From Megaustenia siamemsis (Eukaryota; Mollusca; Gastropoda; Stylommatophora; Ariophantidae): DNA of 64,000 bases. Of this stretch, positions 23,301-35,300 are shown in pieces. How positions within the stretch are numbered: position 1 is the stretch's first letter; each line of letters opens with the position of its first letter. The position numbers were made by a program, and so were the translations under genes. Location: positions 42,613,946 to 42,677,945 of the forward strand of contig JAVIAB010000139.1 of the NCBI GenBank assembly GCA_032433765.1. The letters are read 5' to 3'. The notes below the pieces were generated by a model. It did no database searches, had not been told where the DNA came from, and worked only from the letters and a program-made list of their open reading frames with translations.

Positions 23301-26300
23301 AGCAAGCTTCATTAACAAAGGTTAGCAAGCTTCATTAACAAATGTTAACAAGCTTCATTAACAAAGGTTAACAAGCTTCATTAACAAAGGTTAGCAAGCT
23401 TCATTAACAAAGGTTAGCAAGCTTCATTAACAAAGGTTAGCAAGCTTCATTAACAAAGGTTAGCAAGCTTCATTAACAAAGGTTAGCAAGCTTCATTAAC
23501 AAAGGTTAGCAAGCTTCATTAACAAAGGTTAGCAAGCTTCATTAACAAAGGTTAGCAAGCTTCATAGCAGTAGAGCATTACTGCCATAAGGAAGTGAGGT
23601 ATAGAGTCTCCACTTATGGGTATATCTTTGAGGAAACGCAGGCAGGAAATGCTGCCCAATGCTCTCCCAGGATGCTTGACCTTCCCTGACCAATAGTTAA
23701 GTACCCACTTTTTTTTCCAGCTGGGTTGGCTGACAGAAGCAAGCTGGCTTCAAACCCTGGTGATTGAAGTGAGAAGTGTGCCCTTTATGACCATGCTAAT
23801 CAGTCCCCTAGTTTTTCATGGTTCAATAGTTATTATTTAGTGTATGGTTTCCTTGTAGTCTGTTTACTTTGTCACTGGTGAATATTGTAGCAAGTTAAAG
23901 CTGGTGTCTGAACATGTTATTGAGTGAAATAATATAATTATCAAATCTGTAATGCTTTAAGTCATTATATAAGCAAAGCCATTGTCAGGCTAGAAGCTAC
24001 ATTATTTACTATGAGAGCCAGGACATGTTACAGATTTGATGTAATGCTATATTTTCAGTTTACATAGAGGATGTGAATAATTTATGTACAGAGAGGCAAA
24101 GATCAGGAAGTCAGACCAGCTCCTCACTTTGTGATGTTGAATCCTCAAGCTCAAGTCAAAAGGTTGGTAAAAAAATATGCTTTAATTTTATCTTTCTTCT
24201 TCTTTCTTTTCTTCCTTATTTGCCTTTCAGCATTGAGGGGAGATAAAGTTTACAGAATTTTGCTATAGTGGACACTCCTCCTACTGTTATGTTTTCTATA
24301 TATGTGGCCCTTTTCGTCTTGTCAGACGGCCTAGTGGAGGCTATTGTGTATTTTTTTTTAGGTTTTGTTTTTGTTGAACAGCTTCTCTCGTGGCTAATTC
24401 TACTAATGTTTGATAAACACACACAGCCACAGAATGAACAAGTCAGGCCCACTGATTCACGGGGTTTTCCATATTTTTTCATGAGTCTTTTCTCTTCTAC
24501 GTTTTGCCCTAGCACAGTCTCAAATGATGTTATACCATTCCTTATACATGCTCTCCATGATGTGCGATCACTTGCCAGATGTCCCCAGTCATTTTCACAA
24601 ATAGGGAAGTCATTCAGAGATGATTTACATATATCTTTATATCGTAGTTTAGGTCTGCCGATTTATCTTTTTCCATGTGTTAGTTCACCATATAGTATTT
24701 GCCTAGGGATGCGTTTTTATTTCATTCACTGGACGTGCCCCAACCATATTAGTCTTTGACATCTGAGCATCGACATGATTGTTGGGGTCTTAGCACGTTG
24801 CAGGACAGTTCAGCTGGTTATTTTGTCTTGCCATTTGATATGCATTATTCTGCGGAGACATTGCATTGAGTCTTTTTTCGTGATTTGAGTATGTTATCCA
24901 GGTTTCAGATCCATATAATAGTGTGCACACAAGACTTTCTTCCTCATTTCACTTTTCTTACTCTGCATGGGCACAGAATATGGAGATAGTGCTTTACCCA
25001 GTCACACTATCACTTATGTTTTCTAGTGTTTCTAATATTCCGTCGATCCATCTTTTTTTTTATGGTCGGCTCTTTAGTCTAGTGTTCTTACAATGTTTAT
25101 TGAGGGCTTATTGTGTTGTGTTTTAATCTTTCTGTCACTCTTTCTACATTCACCAGATGACTACTAAAGGAGTAGCTAGTCCCCTTGCATCTGTCCTTAA
25201 AAAGACCTTAATTGGGCATAGATGCTTTGTGTTGTGTTTTTGTGCATTTCTGCCTAGCAGATTCAATTTCAGCGTGGCATTTTTGGGTTGTCTTCCATCT
25301 TTGATCCTTACTCACTTTGCCAGACTGGATAGTCTGTTTCCTGAAGCACAGCTGGGAGGTGGAACAGGGTTTTGATCAGCTCTGTTGTTCGCTGAATCTG
25401 ACACATGGAGTTGGCTGTAGATCGCTGAAAACACTCAACTCAATTGCTGGATAGGCATCTTGACCCCCTATTTCTGGCATGGCCAAACCATTTTGACTGT
25501 TGTTTACTTATGTATTCAAGACAGAAATTACTCGTAGCTTTTTTCTCAGTTCTTCTTTTCAGATCTTATCTCTCAGGCTATTTCCTGGCATGCATCTAAC
25601 ACATTTAATTTTGGCAGTGGTCATTTTTATTATTGTTCTTGAGTCCAAGTCTAGCTTTTGTAACTAACCATTTGGATGACGATTGTGTCAAAATAGTCTA
25701 TCTTTAATAAGTGTCTTCTCCTAAGCACTAATCTACTAAAATGTCTCTACCACTAAGCTTAAAATAAGCTAGAAAAATCAAATTGTATGTGTTGTGTCAG
25801 AGATGGGAGTCGCTCAATTAAAATATTAATTTCTTTTTAGAGTGAGGGAATGTAGCTGAGGACATATACAAATATAAATGCAGTAAATGTTCTAGTATTA
25901 TGGCCAAAAAAAGATGAGAGAACAGGTTTGTGCTCTGTAATAAATAGTTTCAAGTGAAGTTTCATAATCATGGTCAGTTAAATAGAACAATGAGGATATT
26001 ATAAAAGAGACCAAGGCCAAAAAAAGTTCTCTACTACCCTCAATTAGGAACCATTTCTTGGTTTTAAAATTGGATGGGAACAGTTGACAACTGCAAAAAT
26101 TGAGGGAAAATAAGTGAAGTGACGATTTCTGTTATTTACAGTTGTGTAATTCTCTTAAACTGCAAGTCAGAAAACCCATTTTAAAATAATGGTCAACTGA
26201 ATCTTGTTATTGAGAGAACTAACCCACAATTTTTAGGTTTTTAAATTAGTTCACAGCCATTATACTATTTCCATACTCATACAGGTGAGCTTGGGAGAGT

Positions 26301-29300
26301 AAAAGGTTAAGGGAGGGTACCCCGAAGTAAAACAACCCCACTGCCTTGTGAAAGGCACTTTTTAGTCAAAGGCTAGTGGAGCCAACCGTAAACAAACCGA
26401 CAGAAGACAACATAAAACCATCATCGTAACATCTTTGTACAATAATGAATCACCACAAAAAGAGAGCTAATTTCCAATATTAGGAAGAAATAATCATCAT
26501 TTTTTTGGCCATGTAATGAGAAGAGAACAACTGGAATATATTGTAACAACTGGGAAAATTGAGGGATGAAGAGAAAGAGGAAAGCAAACAGAAAAAATAC
26601 CAGACAGCTTAAGAGAATGGCTTGGCCGAAGGTCAACAACAGAGATAAATAACTGCCGAGATCGAAAATTGTGGAGAGACATGATCACCTACGCCAACAG
26701 GCCCAGTACTTGATGATGATGATACTCATACAAACACTGCTGAAGTAGAGTGAGCTCCTTTAAATCTACTAAAGACATATTTAAACCCATTTTACTATGC
26801 AATTTCAGATTGTGTCATGATTAATTTGTATATTTTCTTGGTAGCCCCAACAAGATGAATGGCTGAGGTCTGTAATAATCCTTATTCCCATGCGTCTTGG
26901 AGGAGAAGTGACAAATGAGATTTACACTCCATGCCTGCAGAGTCTCCTGTCCCATGAAAAGTGCATGGGCATCATCGGAGGGAGGCCCAAACATTCCTTG
27001 TATTTTCTTGGCTGGCAAGGTGAGTCATCCAACTGCATAGATCCTATTTAACCCTAGATTACGACTCCTATCTGTGGGTCACATGCTCACAATACTCTCA
27101 TAAAAATTACCACCACTAAAATGTTGCATTTGGAGTTCCAAAAATAGTATTTTCTTTGAACTTTTGCTACATGGCTGTGTGTTTACCCAAGCAGACACAT
27201 GGGAATCAGATGCTGTAATAATTTCCTGCGTTACATTAGATTTATGGCCTGAAATTCAAACGCATTGTGCTGTGGCTACCAGAGATGTTATGTTGTCTAT
27301 TCACATGACCACTGTAAGTCAGTCAATCCAGCCATATAATCATCTCCCTCAAAGCGTTGTTCGCTGTCTCCCATGTGTTACAAAGGTTTCTTTGATGTTT
27401 TGCCAATGGCCAAGGAGATTTTCTGTGCCATAAGGAGAAAAAACGAACAAAATTAATTTCTTGAAAATTAGTAAAATTTATTAAAAAAACAGTCCCCTTT
27501 CTACAATACTATCATACTTTTTAAGATGCACTTGCAAAAAAATGTACAGCATCAAAGGAAACAAATCCAACACTTAGGGGTCACTTAAAATTTATTGTTT
27601 TGATTCACAGAATTGGAAATGAATGATAAATATTGCATTCATTAATTTTAGATGAACTTACAAGTTTAGTTACACAAGTTTAGTTAAGTCGACAGATCAT
27701 CAGATCATATTCACATAAATATATATATATATATATATATAAAGAAATAATTGTTGAGATTGTTCAAAGTTAGCCGGCTGTAAAAATACCATGGAATGAA
27801 ATAATGTATCAGTTAATTCATACTATGAATTTATAAGTCTCTTCTTCTACCATTCAGCTCCCTGTGGAGCATAGGTCTTCAACAAACACTTTCCAAGTCG
27901 TTCTCTGTTTCTTGCCATTCTTTTAAGATCATTCCATGTCTTCCCCATCATCTTCATCTCTGCTTCTATCTGTCTTCTCCAAGAATTCTTTGGTCTTCCT
28001 CTTTGCTTTTTCCCCTGGGGATTCCAAAAAAGGGCCTGTTGTGTAATACTCTCAGTTGGCTTCCACAGTGTATGTCCTATCCAGCGCCATCGTCTTTACT
28101 GTATCTCTTTATCCACTAGTATTTGACTGGTACATTTCCATAATTCTATGTTAGTGATTTTGTCCTGCCATTTCCATCCTTTTATTCTGCGTAAGCATCC
28201 ATTAATGAAAGTCTGTATCTTCATGATTGTCAATTTTATTGTTCTCCATGTTTCACAGCCATATAATAGGACTGACTTAACATTGGAGTTGAAAATTAAT
28301 TTATAAATAAGCAAGTAATATATGTCCTACTCAAATTTCAAACTTAAAAATGTAAGATAATGAATTAGTTGAAAGCAATCAACAACTTGTAATTGCCATC
28401 GTGCTGATCTAGATCCAGTCAGTCTGTGTTGCCTTGTTTGCCCTGAAAACTAGACACTAGTCTGACTGCATGTGGGAATCTAAGAGGGAATTCTAACTTG
28501 GTGCCTAATAGATTTCATGCTGGAGTTGGTTCTTCTGGGTTGGAAGATGCAAATATTTGAGCTTGTTGTAAACCACTACAGCATAACTATGCCAATTTAA
28601 TGCCATTTTAAGTGTGGATGAGGAAGAGAAGTAACCATTCAGCAAGTGCAGAAGTAGAAGAAGAAAAGCAAAAATAAAATGCTGTCTTGTATTCTTTTCC
28701 AGGTAGTAAATTGATCTACTTAGATCCTCATTTGTGCAGAGATGCCATTGATACAAATGTCTCAAATTTTAAAATAGAGGTATGTATAAGTCATTGCACC
28801 TTCAAAGGTTTGTTGATTTTGCCATGTCTCAAACTAGACAGAAAACAAATTAGCTTTTAAAGTTGGGTAAATGTGACATAACAAATGAAAAGACGATTAG
28901 AGGCCACAGAGATGGGATTTCTCAGAAGAATGTTGAAAGTTCCCTGGACAGCTAAAAAGACCAATAAGGATGTTCTCAAAGAGGTCAACACAAAAAGGGA
29001 ACTCTTAAAAAAACATCAGAAAGAAACAATCAACATTTTTCGGGCACATCATGAGAAGAGGAAAGTTGGAATACTTGGTTACAACTGGCAAAATAAGGAA
29101 AGAGAGATCGCGGACGACAAAGAGAGAAAATACTGGATAGCTTGGTGTCATGGCATGGAAAACAGTCAACAACAGATCTGATACGATGCACTGTAGATAG
29201 AAGATTGTGGAGGGACATGATCACCTATGCCAACCGGTATGGCACATGATGATGATGATGAAAAATTGACATGTATTTAGTTATATGTGGGTTATCATCG

Positions 29301-32300
29301 ATGCACTCTGAACAGGTCGATATGTGCTCAGATCTCCTCTCCAGCATGTCCTGCAACATCCAGCAACTGATGACTCCAGCAGCTCTGTTTGTTGATAAGT
29401 CTTCTTATGCATTCACTAAGTCTTCTTATGCATTCACTAAGTCTTCTTATGCATTACTAAGTCTTCTTATATATTCACTAAGTCTTCTTATGCATTTACT
29501 AAGTCTTCTTATGCATTTACTAAGTCTTCTTATGCATTTACTAAGTCTTCTTATGCATTTACTAAGTCTTCTTATGCATTTACTAAGTCTTCTTATGCAT
29601 TTACTAAGTCTTCTTATGCATTACTAAGTCTTCTTATGCATTACTAAGTCTTCTTATATATTCACTAAGTCTTCTTATACATTTACTAAGTCTTCTTATA
29701 CATTACTAAGTCTTCTCATATATTCACTAAGTCTTCTTATGCATTTACTAAGTCTTCTTATGCATTTACTAAGTCTTCTTATGCATTTACTAAGTCTTCT
29801 TATATATTCACTAAGTCTTCTTATGCATTCACTAAGTCTTCTTATGCATTTACTAAGTCTTCTTATATATTCACTAAGTCTTCTTATGCATTTACTAAGT
29901 CTTCTTATGCATTTACTAAGTCTTCTTATACATTACTAAGTCTTCTTATACATTCACTAAGTCTTCTTATACATTACTAAGTCTTCTTATATATTCACTA
30001 AGTCTTCTTATGCATTACTAAGTCTTCTTATATATTTACTAAGTCTTCTTATATATTCACTAAGTCTTCTTATGCATTACTAAGTCTTCTTATGCATTAC
30101 TAAGTCTTCTTATATATTCACTAAGTCTTCTTATGCATTTACTAAGTCTTCTTATGCATTACTAAGTCTTCTTATATATTTACTAAGTCTTCTTATATAT
30201 TCACTAAGTCTTCTTATGCATTAACTAAGTCTTCTTATGCATTACTAAGTCTTCTTATACATTACTAAGTCTTCTTATACATTACTAAGTCTTCTTATAC
30301 ATTACTAAGTCTTCTTATGCAATCACTAAGTCTTCTTATGCATTACTAAGTCTTCTTATGCATTCACTAAGTCTTCTTATGCAATCACTAAGTCTTCTTA
30401 TGCATTACTAAGTCTTCTTATGCATTCACTAAGTCTTCTTATGCAATCACTAAGTCTTCTTATGCATTACTAAGTCTTCTTATGCATTCACTAAGTCTTC
30501 TTATGCAATCACTAAGTCTTCTTATGCATTCACTAAGTCTTCTTATGCAATCACTAAGTCTTCTTATGCATTACTAAGTCTTCTTATGCATTCACTAAGT
30601 CTTCTTATGCATTCACTAAGTCTTCTTATGCATTCACTAAGTCTCCTTATACATTACTAAGTCTTCTTATACATTCACTAAGTCTTCTTATACATTACTA
30701 AGTCTTCTTATACATTCACTAAGTCTTCTTATACATTCACTAAGTCTTCTTATGCAATCACTAAGTCTTCTTATACATTACTAAGTCTTCTTATACATTC
30801 ACTAAGTCTTCTTATGCATTCACTAAGTCTTCTTATGCATTCACTAAGTCTTCTTATGCATTCACTAAGTCTTCTTATGCATTCACTAAGTCTTCTTATG
30901 CATTCACTAAATCTTCTTATACATTCACTAAGTCTTCTTATACATTCACTAAGTCTTCTTATACATTACTAAGTCTTCTTATACATTCACTAAGTCTTCT
31001 TATGCATTCACTAAGTCTTCTTATGCATTCACTAAGTCTTCTTATGCATTCACTAAGTCTTCTTATGCATTCACTAAGTCTTCTTATGCATTCACTAAGT
31101 CTTCTTATGCAATCACTAAGTCTTCTTATGCATTCACTAAGTCTTCTTATGTATTCACTAAGTCTTCTTATGCAATCACTAAGTCTTCTTATGCATTCAC
31201 TAAGTCTTCTTATACATTCACTAAGTCTTCTTATACATTACTAAGTCTTCTTATACATTCACTAAGTCTTCTTATGCATTCACTAAGTCTTCTTATACAT
31301 TCACTAAGTCTTCTTATACATTACTAAGTCTTCTTATACATTCACTAAGTCTTCTTATACATTCACTAAGTCTTCTTATACAATCACTAAGTCTTCTTAT
31401 ACATTCACTAAGTCTTCTTATACATTACTAAGTCTTCTTATACATTCACTAAGTCTTCTTATACATTCACTAAGTCTTCTTATACATTCACTAAGTCTTC
31501 TTATACATTACTAAGTCTTCTTATACATTCACTAAGTCTTCTTATACATTACTAAGTCTTCTTATACATTCACTAAGTCTTCTTATACAATCACTAAGTC
31601 TTCTTATGCAATCACTAAGTCTTCTTATGCATTCACTAAGTCTTCTTATACATTACTAAGTCTTCTTATACATTCACTAAGTCTTCTTATACATTCACTA
31701 AGTCTTCTTATGCATTCACTAAGTCTTCTTATACATTACTAAGTCTTCTTATACAATCACTAAGTCTTCTTATACATTCACTAAGTCTTCTTATACATTC
31801 ACTAAGTCTTCTTATACATTACTAAGTCTTCTTATACAATCACTAAGTCTTCTTATACATTCACTAAGTCTTCTTATGCATTCACTAAGTCTTCTTATAC
31901 ATTACTAAGTCTTCTTATACATTCACTAAGTCTTCTTATACAATCACTAAGTCTTCTTATACATTCACTAAGTCTTCTTATACATTCACTAAGTCTTCTT
32001 ATACATTACTAAGTCTTCTTATGCAATCACTAAGTCTTCTTATGCATTCACTAAGTCTTCTTATGCATTCACTAAGTCTTCTTATGCATTCACTAAGTCT
32101 TCTTATGCATTCACTAAGTCTTCTTATGCATTCACTAAGTCTTCTTATGCATTCACTAAGTCTTCTTATGCATTCACTAAGTCTTCTTATGCATTCACTA
32201 AGTCTTCTTATGCATTCACTAAGTCTTCTTATGCATTCACTAAGTCTTCTTATGCATTCACTAAGTCTTCTTATGCATTCACTAAGTCTTCTTATGCATT

Positions 32301-35300
32301 CACTAAGTCTTCTTATGCATTCACTAAATCTTCTTATACATTCACTAAGTCTTCTTATGCATTCACTAAGTCTTCTTATGCATTCACTAAATCTTCTTAT
32401 ACATTCACTAAGTCTTCTTATGCATTTACTAAGCCACTTGGTGCCACATATATTAAGCACCAACTATGCAAGCATTATTTTTAGGTGCGATACAATAGTT
32501 TTTGATGGTTATGTTGTTCTATGCCCAACAATTTCTTAATTTTGTTTTTGGCATTATGTACCATCTGGCCTTGTATTGTTATGAGGTGTTACAGGTATTA
32601 CAACTTTTATTATTTCTTTGCATAGATATTCACATATCTCTCTCTCTCTGTGATGTGCTTAACAAATATCAGTAGTGTATATCTTATTTTAGTCCTTTTT
32701 TTTTCATTCATTATTTTTTGCTCCAAAAGTATTTGTTGCATTCTTATTAAGAATCAAACCAAAGCTTTCTGTAATGTATTCTATGCTGAGTGTATGAAAA
32801 TATTCATTAACATAAATTTATTATAAATATATGCTCAGATATCTTTTTTTTTATGATGGAGTAGCACAGAAACGATTCATTTAAGCTCTATCAACCTAGC
32901 TAATTTATAACACATTCCATACTGTGAGCCACACAAACTGGCTCTAATTAGTAAATCATTGAACCCTGCATCCAGTTTTTGTGGCTTTTAATCTTTTGTA
33001 ATATTTCTGCAGTGATTTCAACTGTTATTTCAACTGTTATTGAAAAGCAAAAACCTTTTGTACTTAACTTCATCGACTTCAAAAAAGCATTTGATAGTAT
33101 TCATAGAGATTCTTTGTGGAAAATTCTGAAGCAATATGGCTTACCATCAAAAATCATAAATATTATCAAAGACATGTATGATGGTTACACATGTGCAGTT
33201 CGAACAGAGGAAGGACTGAGCGAATGTTTCCCAATAGAAACTGGGGTTAAACAAGGATGTATTTTATCGCCCTTGTTATTTGGAATTGTTATGGACTTCA
33301 TAATGAAGAAATGCTGCACTGGTAATAAAGGCATCGAATGGATACAAGGAGACCATTTGGAGGACCTGGACTTTGCTGATGACATAGTTCTCATCAGCAA
33401 TCAGATAAAAACGATGCAGGAAAACACAAATGAACTATCATCAATAGCCAGCAAAATTGGGCTTGAGGTCAATCATGAAAAGACTAAAGTCATGAAAAGT
33501 TTAATTCCAACAAGTGACAAAATATACATGGAAAACAAACCAGTAGAAGAGATCGATCACTTCATCTATCTTGGAAGTCACATTGATCGAGAAGGGGATA
33601 CGAGCAAAGAAATTAGAATCAGACTGGCTAAAGCAGCAATGTCTTTCAGAAGCCTTGAAAAGTTGTGGAAATCAAAACTCATTAGCACAAACACAAAACT
33701 TAGGCTATTCAAATCAAATGTACTATCAACCCTTACATATGCGTGTGAAAGCTGGAAAACAACAAGAGATATAGAAACAAAGTTGAACGCATTCGAAAAT
33801 AAATGTCTAAGGAAAATACTTGGTATAGAATGGAACGAATTCAAAACAAACGAGGAAATTAGAGAAATCGCCAATCAACCACTAATATCTTCAGTAATAA
33901 AGAAAAGACGATGGTCATACGTTGGACATGTGATGAGAAGAGATAATAATCGAATAGCAAAGCAAGCCCTCATATGGGAAACAACAGGTAAAAGAAAAAG
34001 AGGAAGACCCAGGGAGACACTGAGAAGAACATTGATGAGAGAGGCAAGAGCAGCAGGAATCGGCTCCCTCAATGAGATAGAACTGCTTGCACAGAACAGA
34101 GACAGATGGCGAGATTTGATAAAATATCTTTAAAAGAAAACTGCTAGAACAAAAATTCATATAGGAGAAGGTGTATCTTGGTCTACGCCCTATGGGCCGG
34201 TTACGGCTCGAAAGGTCAATAGAATAGAATAGAAATAGATTTCAACTAAAACCTTATAATTCTCTTATTTAACCTTTTTTTTCCTTCCTGTTATTTCAAA
34301 TAATTAAAAAAAAAAAAAAATCATGAAAAATGTCTATGCCACAGTGTGTTAAACTAAACCCCTTGGTAATGAATGTGTTAAGTTTAAAAAAAATATCTAA
34401 CTGTATTTAAAAAAAAAAAAAAAAAAAAGTTGGCAAGCATAAACTCATTAGATAAGATTAAACATCTTATCAAGAATAGCGATGAGTGCCGAAAAACACT
34501 ACGGGTTTTATGCAACATCTAGCAACACTAGAAGGATGAAGATTTTAAAAGAAACTTTCCTTCACACCTTAAAGCATATGGAAAATATGGCGTTATTGCC
34601 CATGTTTTTTTTTTCTCTGTGACTATGAGGAGGCAAAATTGCTTCCCAGCAGCAGAGCTGGAAGCTGTTAGCGACCCACAGCTGATGGCTTGTGACAGGA
34701 TCGGTGAACCAGAACCATCCAGACCCTACTCCACATCTCCATCGTGCCTCCAGTAACAGACTAACCTGTCTAGTCTGGCAAAGTGAGTAGGGAGGGATCA
34801 AAGAGGGAAGACAACGTGGCACTCAAAAATGTCATGCTGAAGTCGGATGTGTTGAGCCGAAAGGCATGAATATCACAGTTTTACTGCAAACCACAACACA
34901 ACGGGGGGAGCCGCGATAGCTCAGTGGTTAGTGAACTGGACTACAAAGGACAAGGGGTAGGGTTCGATCCCAACCGACGGCTTCCGGGTTCACCCAGCCT
35001 TAAATGGGTACCGGATTTTTTTCTGGGAAAGTAAAGCAGCACGGGCGTAATACCGACCACATTACCCCAAAAATCATGTGCTGAAGGTCTGTAAAATATA
35101 GGGTCACTAACACCATATTCCCTATACGCCACTTGGCGTGACGGGGGTACTTTACTTTTTTTTTACAACACAACGTAGACACGCCCACTTAACATCCTCT
35201 TACGGGTGGATGATGAGAAGGTGCATTCCTTTAGTCATCGGGCGAACGCAGGCAATGACTATGGCGCATTCTTTATGATTGACGTGGTCAGTATTACATT

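Larger units (their letters stand above)
24180..25660 (-). mobile_element. LINE-E copy with two insertions
   Basis: Minus-strand LINE-E in pieces: 24180-24298 (3' end, TTTGCCTTTCAGCATTGAGG seen on the + strand), 25014-25145 and 25476-25660. The pieces are separated by LINE-F at 24299-25013 and repeat J at 25146-25475. No intact frame remains. Confidence 0.8.

Noticed and set aside
22947..23567. CRISPR array
   Set aside because: Short direct repeats are contiguous with no unique spacers, in a eukaryotic intron. The same holds for the other arrays.
29271..32539. Leu/Ser-rich repeat frames (LLMHSLS) and their complement (CIRRLSE) as leucine-rich or antifreeze-like proteins
   Set aside because: Pure translations of the 20/21-bp minisatellite; 20-bp units break the frame repeatedly.
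32979..34133. 384-codon frame as a host reverse transcriptase gene
   Set aside because: It is a 5'-truncated LINE-A with a 10-bp target duplication. The first 20 codons come from flanking DNA.
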